A DNA stretch of 64,000 bases. Origin: Salinivenus lutea. Its GTDB lineage: Bacteria; Bacteroidota; Rhodothermia; Rhodothermales; Salinibacteraceae. A program made the position numbers and the translations under genes. Under the pieces are notes generated by a model, which saw only the letters and a program-made list of their open reading frames with translations, ran no database searches and was not told the origin of the DNA. The stretch is taken from the NCBI GenBank assembly GCA_002894685.1, contig NCRC01000017.1, forward strand, positions 1 to 64,000, given 5' to 3'. Of this stretch, positions 44,240 to 52,777 are shown piece after piece (the stretch's first letter is position 1; each line of letters begins with the position of its first letter).

Positions 44240-44917
44240 ATGCGCCCCCGCTCCCTCGTCTTTCTCGCCGTCCTCCTGTGGTGCACAGGCATCGCAGTGC
44301 CGCACGTGCAGGCGCAGCAGTACGATTTCCCATCCCGCCCGGCCGGCCCGGTCCTCGACCAGGCCAACCTGCTTTCCGGTGCCGACCAGGCCCGCCTTGC
44401 CCAGAAGCTGACTGCGTTTGAGGACACGACCTCTACGGCCGTCGTCGTCGTTACGCTTCCCAGCCTCAACGGCGCACCGATCTCGGATTATGCGTTCTCT
44501 CTCGGGCGCGCATGGGGCGTGGGACAGGAAGGAAAGGACAACGGCGTGGTGGTGCTTCTGTCCGAAGGCGACCGGGAGGTCTTCATCGCGACGGGGTACG
44601 GCGTGGAGGGGGCCCTTCCGGACGCCATCGCCAACCGCATCATCGAGGCCGTCATGACGCCGGCGTTCCGGAAAGGGGACTTCTACGCGGGCCTCGACCG
44701 CGGCACGGACGCCATCATTCAGGCCACCAAGGGCGAGTTTGATGCGGAGGCGGCCCGCGCGGCGTCGTCGGAGGACGACGGCATTCCCTATGCCTTGCTG
44801 TTTACCCTCCTGATCTTTGCCTACTTCTTTGGGCAGTCGTTCTTTCGGGGAGGCGGCGGGAAGAAGAGCCGGCGCTCCACCCGGCGCGGCGGGGGCGGCG
44901 CCGGCGGATCCTGGTAG
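44240..44917 (+). CDS. TPM-domain (YgcG-like) membrane protein
   Basis: A 225-residue protein. The signal peptide ends in VQAQ (about 28). A TPM domain follows at about 35-165 (GPVLDQANLLSGADQARLAQ, then VVVLLSEGDREVFIATGYGV). A single membrane helix lies near 185-203 (YALLFTLLIFAYFFGQSFF), and a Gly/Arg/Ser cytosolic tail (RRGGGGAGGSW) ends it. TPM proteins are paired with LemA in many bacteria and are linked to membrane or photosystem protein upkeep; the bacterial function is unclear. Confidence 0.92.
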   Translation: MRPRSLVFLAVLLWCTGIAVPHVQAQQYDFPSRPAGPVLDQANLLSGADQARLAQKLTAFEDTTSTAVVVVTLPSLNGAPISDYAFSLGRAWGVGQEGKDNGVVVLLSEGDREVFIATGYGVEGALPDAIANRIIEAVMTPAFRKGDFYAGLDRGTDAIIQATKGEFDAEAARAASSEDDGIPYALLFTLLIFAYFFGQSFFRGGGGKKSRRSTRRGGGGAGGSW

Positions 44918-44962
44918 TAGAGATTCCACGGTTCGTAACGGTATGCACCAATCGACTCAACG

Positions 44963-45292
44963 ATGTCTATCGACCGACTGGAACAGCTTCAATCGTTTTA
45001 CGAGGAGGACCCGGACGATCCCTTCACGCGATTTGCCCTGGCTCAGGAGCACCTGAAGCGCGACCACCTGGAAAAGGCGCGCTCGTTTTTCGAGGAGCTC
45101 GTGGAAACCGACCCGGACTACGTGGGGACGTACTACCATCTCGGAAAGCTCTACGAGCGGCTCGATCGGGTGGACGAGGCCCTTTCGATCTACGAGCGCG
45201 GGATCGGGGTCGCGCGCGAGCAGGGAGAACAAAAAGCGCTCTCTGAGCTTCAGGACGCGAAACTCAAAGCAGAGGGCGTCGGGTTTGACTGA
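44963..45292 (+). CDS. Small tetratricopeptide-repeat protein
   Basis: A 109-residue cytosolic protein with about two and a half TPR units: DPFTRFALAQEHLKRDHLEK, ARSFFEELVETDPDYVGTYY and LGKLYERLDRVDEALSIYER. It has no signal peptide. It starts MSIDRLEQLQSFYEEDPDDP. Probably a scaffold or adaptor. It sits 45 bases after the TPM gene and 46 bases before the LysM gene, within the envelope-maintenance cluster. Confidence 0.85.
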   Translation: MSIDRLEQLQSFYEEDPDDPFTRFALAQEHLKRDHLEKARSFFEELVETDPDYVGTYYHLGKLYERLDRVDEALSIYERGIGVAREQGEQKALSELQDAKLKAEGVGFD

Positions 45293-45338
45293 CCCGTGCG
45301 TGCGGTGTCCTTGACTCTTCGCGGCTTCCCGCGATCCC

Positions 45339-46295
45339 ATGCGTATTCGCGCCTGTCTTTTCGGACTGCTCCTGGGCCTGCTGGCCCCCGCTCCTGCCTG
45401 GGGCCAGCCGCAAACGGATTCCACGTACACGGTCCAGTCCGGGGACACGCTGTATCGCATTTCCCAAACCGTCGGCGCCTCGGTTGAGTCGATCATGCGC
45501 TGGAACGACCTTGAGGATCCGGGCGCGCTTCAGGTCGGGCAGTCCCTTCGCGTCCGCCCCCCCTCTCCGACGACCGACACGTCCGACGCCCCATCCTCCG
45601 TCGCCCCGCCGCCACGGGACACGGCCACGGCTTCGCCCCCACCCGACACGGCCTCCTCCGGCTCGTACGCCACACACACCGTGGAGCCCGGCGACACGTT
45701 CGTCGGGCTCGCCCTCCGATTGGGCACCACGGCCGATACGCTCTTTGCCCTGAACGACCAGGAGGCCGACACACTCACGGCGGGCCGCTCCCTCCGCGTG
45801 CCCCCGCGCTTCGGACCGCCCACGCATGTCGTCGACTCCAGCGAAACGCTCTACAGCATCGCCGGGCGCTACGGGGTGAGCGTCCGGGCCCTGCGCTCGC
45901 TGAACGACCTCGACACGACCTCCCTGTCGGTCGGACAGCGCCTCCGCCTCCCGGAGCGACCCGACCGATGGCCCCGTGGCACGTATGCCGCCCCCGACAC
46001 CACGGGTGCGGTCGCCGTCTACCCCGACGCCTTCGCCGGGCGACTCATGGCCGGGGGAACGGCGTACGACCCCGACGACTACGCGGTGAGCCATCCGTCC
46101 CTTCCCTTCGGCTCCGTAGTCCTCCTCTCGCGCCCCGACACGACCGCCCACACCTTTGCCCGGGTCCTCGATCGCGGGACGGGTGGGGACGAGGTGGTGC
46201 TCGACCTGTCGGCCGCCGTGGCGCGGCGCCTGGGAATTTCCCCGAACGCCTCGCCCCCCGTCGCCCTCCGCGTGGTGTGGCGGGCCGCCCCGTGA
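45339..46295 (+). CDS. Three-LysM protein with C-terminal RlpA-like double-psi barrel
   Basis: A 318-residue secreted protein. The signal peptide ends in APAWGQ (about 24). Three LysM modules bind peptidoglycan: YTVQSGDTLYRISQTVGASV (about 30), HTVEPGDTFVGLALRLGTTA (about 112) and HVVDSSETLYSIAGRYGVSV (about 165). A linker leads to a C-terminal domain resembling RlpA (SHPSLPFGSVVLL, then ARVLDRGTGGDEVVLDLS), which keeps the His and Asp of the lytic transglycosylase site. It probably cleaves or holds septal peptidoglycan. A Thr/Pro/Ser-rich linker separates LysM 1 and 2. Confidence 0.87.
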   Translation: MRIRACLFGLLLGLLAPAPAWGQPQTDSTYTVQSGDTLYRISQTVGASVESIMRWNDLEDPGALQVGQSLRVRPPSPTTDTSDAPSSVAPPPRDTATASPPPDTASSGSYATHTVEPGDTFVGLALRLGTTADTLFALNDQEADTLTAGRSLRVPPRFGPPTHVVDSSETLYSIAGRYGVSVRALRSLNDLDTTSLSVGQRLRLPERPDRWPRGTYAAPDTTGAVAVYPDAFAGRLMAGGTAYDPDDYAVSHPSLPFGSVVLLSRPDTTAHTFARVLDRGTGGDEVVLDLSAAVARRLGISPNASPPVALRVVWRAAP

Positions 46296-46318
46296 CCTCG
46301 CGCTCTCCCGTCCTCTCC

Positions 46319-47047
46319 ATGGCACACTCTTCGTCCAGCTGGGACACGTACTACGGGGCCACGCGAACGGCCACGTACGGGGTGTGGAGCAGCCTCCCGC
46401 TGTTCGTGTTCTACGAAACCATGATTGTCGCGGTGAACGCCGGCGCCGCGGCGCCCGTGCGGATCGGGGCCGAGGTCTGGATCAAGGACCTGCTGTCGAC
46501 GGCCGGCCTCAGCGGGGGGCTCACGCTCGTCGCCATCGCCGTGATTGCCGCCGGGGCCGCGTACGTCCGCGATCGGGGGCGGTCCATTCCGCTTCGCCTA
46601 CGCTACTTTGCGGGCATTATCGGCGAGAGTGCCCTGTACGCGATCGTCGTGGCCCTGCTGGTCTCCCGGTTCGTCTCGGCCCTCTACGCCGCGGCCCCGG
46701 CCCCGCAGGGCGACCTCTGGACGCAGCTCGCCCTGTCCATCGGCGCCGGGCTCTACGAGGAGTTGCTCTTTCGCGTGCTCCTCGTCGGGGGCCTGGCCCT
46801 CCTGCTGCGTCTAGTGACCGACAATGTCGGCGGCGCCTACGTCCTGGCGGCCCTCATCGGGGCCGGGCTCTTTAGCCTCGCCCACTACGTGGGGCCCCTT
46901 GGCGACCCGTTCGCCCTGCCGTCCTTCACCTTCCGGTTCGCCTTTGGCCTGGCGCTCAACGGCATCTTCCTGTGGCGCGGCTTCGGGGTGGCCGCCTGGA
47001 CCCATGCCCTCTACGACGTAATGGTCGTCACTGGTATGTTCGGGTAG
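46319..47047 (+). CDS. CPBP-family intramembrane metalloprotease
   Basis: A 242-residue protein with about six membrane helices. The CPBP/Abi motifs are present: YEELLFRVLLVGGL (EExxxR), a second histidine in FSLAHYVG, and THALYDVMVV at the C-terminus. Members cleave CAAX-type or membrane proteins within the membrane. ATG 46319 follows the LysM stop by 23 bases and lies 95 bases ahead of the htpX start. Two membrane proteases side by side fit an envelope quality-control role. Confidence 0.85.
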   Translation: MAHSSSSWDTYYGATRTATYGVWSSLPLFVFYETMIVAVNAGAAAPVRIGAEVWIKDLLSTAGLSGGLTLVAIAVIAAGAAYVRDRGRSIPLRLRYFAGIIGESALYAIVVALLVSRFVSALYAAAPAPQGDLWTQLALSIGAGLYEELLFRVLLVGGLALLLRLVTDNVGGAYVLAALIGAGLFSLAHYVGPLGDPFALPSFTFRFAFGLALNGIFLWRGFGVAAWTHALYDVMVVTGMFG

Positions 47048-47142
47048 CCGGGCCCTGCCAGAACGACACGCGGACGAACCGTGGTACCGTCCTTGCTGTA
47101 CAAGAACACGAAGTAGCATCTGGTCAAACGAACCTCCCTTTT

Positions 47143-47973
47143 ATGAACGCCCTCCGCACTACCGCCCTCATGGCGGCCATGCTCGTCCTCTTTGCCCTCA
47201 TCGGGCAGGCCCTTGGCGGCACCGGCGGCATGATGCTCGCCTTCCTCATCGCCGTAGGCATGAACGTGGTGAGCTACTGGTACAGCAGCTCCATCGTCCT
47301 GCGCATGTACGGCGCCGAAGAGGTCAGCCGCGCCGAGGCCCCGGAGCTCTACGACATGGTGGATCGCCTGCGCCAGCGCGCCGACCTTCCGATGCCGAAG
47401 GTTTGCATCGTCCCGCAGGACCAGCCCAATGCCTTCGCGACGGGACGCAACCCCGACAACGCTGTCGTGGCCGTCACCCGTGGCATTATGGACGTGCTCG
47501 ACCGCCAGGAGCTGGAGGGCGTGATTGCCCACGAGCTGGCGCACATCAAGAACCGCGACATGCTCACCTCGACCGTGGCGTCCACCCTCGCCGCCGCCAT
47601 CACGTTGCTGGCGCGGTTCGGGATTTTCTTCGACCGCGGGGAGAACGGCTTCGTGAGCTCGCTCCTCATGATGTTCCTCGCCCCCCTGGCGGCCATGCTC
47701 ATTCAGATGGCCATCTCGCGCAGTCGGGAGTACGCGGCCGACCGCGACGGGGCCGAGATTGCGGGCAGCCCGATGGGGCTCGCCAGCGCCCTCCGACGCA
47801 TGGAGCAGGTGGCCCAGCAGCGCCCCATGCGCAACGCCAATCAGGCCACCTCGCACATGTTCATCGTGAATCCGTTCAGCGGCGCCCTCAGCGGCATGCG
47901 GAAGCTCTTCTCGACCCACCCGCCGACCGAGGAGCGCATCGCGGAGCTGGAGAAGCTGAGCGGGCGCGCCTAG
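47143..47973 (+). CDS. htpX: Membrane zinc protease HtpX
   Basis: A 276-residue M48 metalloprotease that degrades misfolded membrane proteins. Two N-terminal membrane helices precede the zinc motif AHELAHIKNRD (HExxH near 129-133). A downstream SRSREYAADRDGAEIAG supplies the third ligand Glu. The C-terminal FSTHPPTEERIAELEKL is the family ending. ATG 47143 was chosen because the family N-terminus MNALRTTALMAAMLVLFAL starts there; the open frame upstream overlaps the CPBP gene. Confidence 0.95.
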   Translation: MNALRTTALMAAMLVLFALIGQALGGTGGMMLAFLIAVGMNVVSYWYSSSIVLRMYGAEEVSRAEAPELYDMVDRLRQRADLPMPKVCIVPQDQPNAFATGRNPDNAVVAVTRGIMDVLDRQELEGVIAHELAHIKNRDMLTSTVASTLAAAITLLARFGIFFDRGENGFVSSLLMMFLAPLAAMLIQMAISRSREYAADRDGAEIAGSPMGLASALRRMEQVAQQRPMRNANQATSHMFIVNPFSGALSGMRKLFSTHPPTEERIAELEKLSGRA

Positions 47974-48209
47974 CCCGGCCCCCGCCTCACCCGGGACGTC
48001 GGCCGCGATGAAGACGAGACCGTCCCCCATCAGCCGTCCCCTTTGCCCGATCGGGGCGAACGCGCGGTGTTCGATCCCATGCGGATGCCCTGGGGGGGCC
48101 GGTGCGGTTTGGTCCTTCTCAGCACATCTTTTCCCGCCCCCAACTCCCCCATCAGAGCACATCTGTTGAGGGGATTCGCTTCTCTTTTCGGTAGCCCACT
48201 CGTCGCTCC

Positions 48210-49253
48210 ATGGAGCTGGTGTCCTGGGGATCGCTCTCTCTTTCCCTGGTGGCCGTCGTCTTCGGCGTCGCGGCCCTCCTCGTCGCCGTCGTCGGCACGG
48301 ACATGACCCGGACCGCCGACCGGCTGGCCGACGAGACCGGCCTCGGGGAGGCCCTCTTCGGCGCCATCTTGCTCGGGAGTGCAACCTCCATTGCCGGCAT
48401 CACCACGTCCGTCACCGCGGCCGTGAACGCCCTGCCCTCCCTGGCGATTAGCAACGCCATTGGCGGCATTGCGGCCCAGACCGTCTTCCTCGCGGTGGCC
48501 GACATTGCCTACCGCCCCGCCAACCTCGAGCACGCCGCGGCCTCCGTCGAGAATCTGTTGCAGGGGGCCCTGCTGTCAACGATTCTGGCCATTCCGCTCC
48601 TCGCGATGGCCGGCCCAAACCTGGCCCTGTTCGGGATCCATCCGGGCTCTGTGCTCCTGGTCGGCGCCTATCTCTTTGGGATGCACCTCGTGGCGGAGGC
48701 CCGCTCGACGCCGTACTGGATGGCGCGGCAAACGGAGGAGACGCGCCCGGACGTGCCGGAGGACCAGACGGGCGGTTCGTCGTCCCTCCTGCGCCTCTGG
48801 GGGCGCTTCGCCGTATTGGCCCTCATCGTGGGGGCGGCGGGGTACGTGATCGCCAAGACGGGCGGGCAGGTGGCGGCCCGCACCGGCCTCTCCGAAAGCA
48901 TCGTCGGAGGCGTCTTTACGGCTGTCTCCACCTCGCTCCCGGAGCTGGTCACGTCCGTGGCGGCCGTTCGGCGGGGCGCCCTCACACTGGCCGTGGGCGG
49001 CATCATTGGGGGGAATAGCTTCGACGTGCTGTTCGTGGCATTCTCGGATGTGGGGTACCGCGCGGGATCCATCTATCACGCCATGACCGACCAGCAGGTC
49101 TTCATTATCGCCCTCACCCTGCTTCTTACGGGAACCCTGCTCATGGGCCTGCTGCGCCGCGAGCGGTGGGGAATGTTTGGCATTGGCTTCGAGAGCGTTC
49201 TGGTGCTGGTCCTCTACTTCGGGGCCTTCGGCTTGCTGTTTATGGGCGGATAG
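48210..49253 (+). CDS. Cation/Ca2+ antiporter (CaCA family)
   Basis: A 347-residue inner-membrane protein with about ten helices. The two inverted alpha repeats are visible: GSATSIAGITTSVTAAVNAL (about 55-74) and AVSTSLPELVTSVAAVRRGA (about 235-254), the latter with the acidic ion-binding Glu in LPELVTS and followed by GGIIGGNSFDVLFV. The first repeat lacks an acidic residue in the corresponding place (TSIAGITTS), which suggests altered ion choice. It should exchange Ca2+ or another cation for Na+/H+. Its stop lies 2 bases from the convergent hrpB stop. Confidence 0.85.
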   Translation: MELVSWGSLSLSLVAVVFGVAALLVAVVGTDMTRTADRLADETGLGEALFGAILLGSATSIAGITTSVTAAVNALPSLAISNAIGGIAAQTVFLAVADIAYRPANLEHAAASVENLLQGALLSTILAIPLLAMAGPNLALFGIHPGSVLLVGAYLFGMHLVAEARSTPYWMARQTEETRPDVPEDQTGGSSSLLRLWGRFAVLALIVGAAGYVIAKTGGQVAARTGLSESIVGGVFTAVSTSLPELVTSVAAVRRGALTLAVGGIIGGNSFDVLFVAFSDVGYRAGSIYHAMTDQQVFIIALTLLLTGTLLMGLLRRERWGMFGIGFESVLVLVLYFGAFGLLFMGG

Positions 49254-49255
49254 CC

Positions 49256-51784
49256 TCACACATCCGCCTCCATCTGGGCCTTCGTGGTGTGGGTGGCGGG
49301 GGCGGTGAGCGGGTCCTCCGGCCAGTAGTGCTTGGGGTAGCGGCCGCGCATGTCTTTCCGGACCTCGTAGTAGGTGTCGGTCCAGAAGCCTTCGAGGTCC
49401 TGCGTGATCTGGACCGGGCGCTGGGCGGGCGAGAGGAGATGGAGCGTCAGCGGAATGCGCCCGCCGGCGATGCGGGGCGTCTCGGTGAGCCCAAAGAGCT
49501 CCTGCAGGCGGACGGCGAGGACGGGCGTCTCCGGATCCGAATAGTCAATGGGCCGGTCGAATCCGCTCGGCACCTCGATGTGGGTGGGGGCCCACGATTC
49601 CAGCTTGTCGCGCTGGTCGTAGCCGAGGCGGTCGCGGAGGATCTGGGAAAGGTTGAGGCGCTGGAGGTCGTCGGCCCGCTTCATGTCGTAGACGTGAGGC
49701 AGAAGCCAGTCCTCCAGGTCGGTCCGCAGCGCCTCGTCGCTCACGTCCGGCCAGTCGTCGCCGAGGTGGTGGTGGAGAAACTGGATGCGGTGCTGCAGCT
49801 GACGGGCGTGGTCGGTCCAGGGGAGCAGGTCGAGGCCCTCTTCGCGCACGCCGTGCACCATCGCCTCCGCCATCGCGGTCGGATCCGGGTCCGTAATGGG
49901 ACCTTCCTTGAGCACGAGGGCGCCGAGCTCGTCGCGGCGACGGGCGCGAACAAGGCGCGCATCGCCGTCCCACGCCACGTCCGTCGTCGGCTCGATTTGG
50001 TCGCCGAAGTAGTCGATGATCTCCTCCTCGGCAATGGGCGCGGCCAGAAAAATGCGGTTCGTTTGCCGCCGGCCATCCACGTGGGCGGCCACGAGGGCGT
50101 CCTCGTCCGACAGCAGCTGCGGGTTGGGCAGTTCGGCCACTTGCCCGTTGCGGAGGCGAAAGCGGCCGCTCTGCCCGTCGATCCGCTGGGCGATGCGGTC
50201 CGGGTAGGCGAAGGCGGTGAGCAGGCCGCACGCCTCGATGTCGCCGTCTTCCTTCGGCGACACGCCGAGCGTTGAGCGCCAGTGGTCGGCCACCTTGCGG
50301 ACGTGGCCCACGGCGCCGTAGGGGACGACGTAGTTGCGGGCGTGATCGGGCGTGGGGCGGTCGCCGCGGCGGAGGCGGCGGAGGGCTTCGAGGCGGAGGC
50401 GCAGGTCCACGTCCGGCGCCTCGCCCTGCCCCTTGAAGATGTCGCGCTCGCTGAGGAGGGCGGCGAGGTCGCACGCCAGGGCGCCGTGCCCGAGTGTCTG
50501 GGCGTTGATGAGCATGTGCGCGAGGCGCGGGTGGAGGCCCAGATTCGCCATCTCGCGCCCGTGATCGGTAATGGCGCCGTCGGGGTCGAGGGCGCCGAGT
50601 CGTTGCAGGAGGGACTGCGCACGGTCGACGGCGTCGGCGGGCGGCGGATCGAGCCACTGGAGGTCGGCCGGGTCGGGCGTGCCCCAGGCGGCCAGCTCCA
50701 GGGCGAGCGGGGCGAGGTCGGCGTTTTCGATCTCCGGCGGCGTGTGGCGGTCGAGGTGGTGCTGCGTGCGTTCGGTCCAGAGGCGGTAGCAGGTGCCAGG
50801 GGCCACGCGGCCCGCCCGGCCCTTGCGCTGATCGGCGGAGGCCTGGGAAATCTTGACCGTTTCGAGGCGGGTCATGCCGCTGGCGGCGTCGAAGCGGGGG
50901 GCACGGCGGAGGCCGCTGTCCACCACCACGCGGACGCCCTCGATGGTGAGGCTCGTCTCGGCAATGTCGGTCGCAATCACCACCTTGCGCCGGCCCGCCG
51001 GGCTGGGTTCGATGGCCCGGTCCTGTTTCTCGGGCGGCAGGTTGCCGAAAAGCGGGTAGAGGTCCACATCGTCGGGCACGTTGTCTTCCAGCCGCGACCT
51101 GGTGCGGCGGATCTCGCCCGCGCCGGGGAGGAAGACGAGCACGTCCCCGTCCGTCTCGTCCAGCGCCTCCTGCACCTTCGCCGCCACGGCGGGCTCGACG
51201 CGGTCCTTCACGGGCCGGTCGCGGTAGTGCACCTCCACCGGGTAGCTGCGGCCCTCGCTCTCAATGAGGGGCGCCTCCAATAATTCGGCAATCGGACCGG
51301 TGTCGAGGGTGGCGCTCATCACGAGGACGCGCAGGTCGGGCCGCAGCACCTCGCGGGCCTGAAGGGTGAGGGCGAGGCCGAGGTCGGCCTGCAGGTTGCG
51401 CTCGTGGAACTCGTCGAACAGCACGGCGCCCACGCCGTCGAGGGCGGGGTCGTCCTGTAACATGCGGGTGAGCACCCCTTCGGTCACGACCTCGATCCGC
51501 GTCTGGTCGCTCACCTGCGTGTCCATGCGCACCCGGTAGCCCACCGTCTGGCCGGGCTCCTCCCCCATCTGCCTCGCCATGAAGCGGGCGGCAGAACGGG
51601 CGGCGAGGCGCCGCGGCTCCAGCATGAGGATGGTGTCGCCCTCCAGCCAGTCCTCGCCCAGCAGCGCCGGGGGGACGCGGGTCGTCTTGCCGGCGCCGGT
51701 GGGGGCCTGCAGCACCGCCTCCGGGGCGTCGCGGAGGGCGGCCTTCAGGTCCGGCAGAACGTCGTCGATGGGAAGGGTCGACAT
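49256..51784 (-). CDS. hrpB: ATP-dependent helicase HrpB
   Basis: An 842-residue DEAH-type helicase. Motif I is APTGAGKTTRVP (about 27-38), motif II the DEFH in LFDEFHERNLQADL, motif III MSATLD, and motif VI QRKGRAGRVAPGTCYRLW. An HA2-like helical region and the HrpB C-terminal domain follow. It has the normal HrpB length. The bacterial role is poorly known, probably RNA handling. The convergent antiporter gene leaves only 2 bases between stops, so there is no terminator between them. Confidence 0.94.
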   Translation of the reverse strand: MSTLPIDDVLPDLKAALRDAPEAVLQAPTGAGKTTRVPPALLGEDWLEGDTILMLEPRRLAARSAARFMARQMGEEPGQTVGYRVRMDTQVSDQTRIEVVTEGVLTRMLQDDPALDGVGAVLFDEFHERNLQADLGLALTLQAREVLRPDLRVLVMSATLDTGPIAELLEAPLIESEGRSYPVEVHYRDRPVKDRVEPAVAAKVQEALDETDGDVLVFLPGAGEIRRTRSRLEDNVPDDVDLYPLFGNLPPEKQDRAIEPSPAGRRKVVIATDIAETSLTIEGVRVVVDSGLRRAPRFDAASGMTRLETVKISQASADQRKGRAGRVAPGTCYRLWTERTQHHLDRHTPPEIENADLAPLALELAAWGTPDPADLQWLDPPPADAVDRAQSLLQRLGALDPDGAITDHGREMANLGLHPRLAHMLINAQTLGHGALACDLAALLSERDIFKGQGEAPDVDLRLRLEALRRLRRGDRPTPDHARNYVVPYGAVGHVRKVADHWRSTLGVSPKEDGDIEACGLLTAFAYPDRIAQRIDGQSGRFRLRNGQVAELPNPQLLSDEDALVAAHVDGRRQTNRIFLAAPIAEEEIIDYFGDQIEPTTDVAWDGDARLVRARRRDELGALVLKEGPITDPDPTAMAEAMVHGVREEGLDLLPWTDHARQLQHRIQFLHHHLGDDWPDVSDEALRTDLEDWLLPHVYDMKRADDLQRLNLSQILRDRLGYDQRDKLESWAPTHIEVPSGFDRPIDYSDPETPVLAVRLQELFGLTETPRIAGGRIPLTLHLLSPAQRPVQITQDLEGFWTDTYYEVRKDMRGRYPKHYWPEDPLTAPATHTTKAQMEADV

Positions 51785-51880
51785 TCAGGGGCAGGGGGAA
51801 TGGAGAAAGAGTTCGGAGGTTGTAGCCCTGGGGAAAGCCGAGGGTTTCGGATGCAGCCATCTTCACCAGGTCCCTTTCCC

Positions 51881-52505
51881 CTACACGGATTTGAACGATA
51901 CCCGCACCTGCACACCGGGCGTTCCGCTCCGGGGAGACGCCCACGGCTGTACGGACACAGAGGCGGATGCAGATCCGCCGCGGGAGGCCTGCTTTCGCGC
52001 CGACGCGTTGTGCGCCTCGACCGCCCGGGCCGTCGCTCCGAAGCTGTCGTAGAGGCCGTGACCAAGGACGAGACCGGCCCCGCACACTCCCCCGCCCGCG
52101 AGCACCCCCAGCGCCACCCACGACCCGCTGCTCGATTCTACAGCCAATGCGCTCCCGAGGGTCACGAGCCCCGATCGCCGCCCGGATGCCGATTCCGCGG
52201 AGGGCACGATCGGGCGCCTCGGCGTATACGAGACCGGTCGCGGGCCCGAATAGCAGACCGCTCCCGATCAGGATCCATCCCGTCCGCCGATCCAGAGGGT
52301 CGAGCTTCCAGCCCCCTACGCCGACCGTCGCTGCGGTCGTGCCGAACGAGAGCCCCTGAGCCACGGTCTTGCTTTTACGATCGGGCATGGCCGCCCCCGA
52401 GTCGGGCCGGGCCCAAACGGTCTGACCGACCGCCGTCGGGGACTCCAGTCCAAGGGTGAGAAACAAAACTGCGAGGCAGAAGATGCGCGGACGTAAAAAC
52501 GGCAT
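51881..52505 (-). pseudogene. Small secreted protein gene interrupted by a one-base frameshift
   Basis: Two overlapping frames together form one plausible protein. From ATG 52505 the first reads MPFLRPRIFCLAVLFLTLGL (signal peptide), then KLDPLDRRTGWILIGSGLLF, GPATGLVYAEAPDRALRGIG and IRAAIG. The second frame continues LVTLGSALAVE and GLYDSFGATARAVEAHNASA, ending in QVRVSFKSV at 51881. The frames join if one C of the CCCC run at 52169-52172 (GGGG on the coding strand) is removed, giving about 207 residues. Without the shift the first frame runs into sequence overlapping hrpB. It is either a real pseudogene or an assembly/base-calling error. Function unknown; hydrophobic segments suggest an envelope protein. 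Confidence 0.68.
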
Positions 52506-52777
52506 GGCGCGGCGGGATCGAGGAAAGCTCACTGCGTACACCGAGGATATCACCGGGGCAGCGTGAGATACCAGACGTATCGTCGGGAAAATCGGCCGTG
52601 TCCGGCCCTTCTCCCCAGAATGTCCGACGCCTCCCCGCCTCCAGACGTACCGTCCCCCGAGCACAAAAGGACCGAAAGTGCCACCGCCCCTTCAGCCCCG
52701 CCCTCGGGCCGGAAAAGTCTGCCGCGGGCTACGGTAAGAGCGATTGAATCATCTGTCCGTCCACGCGGAGGACGCTT

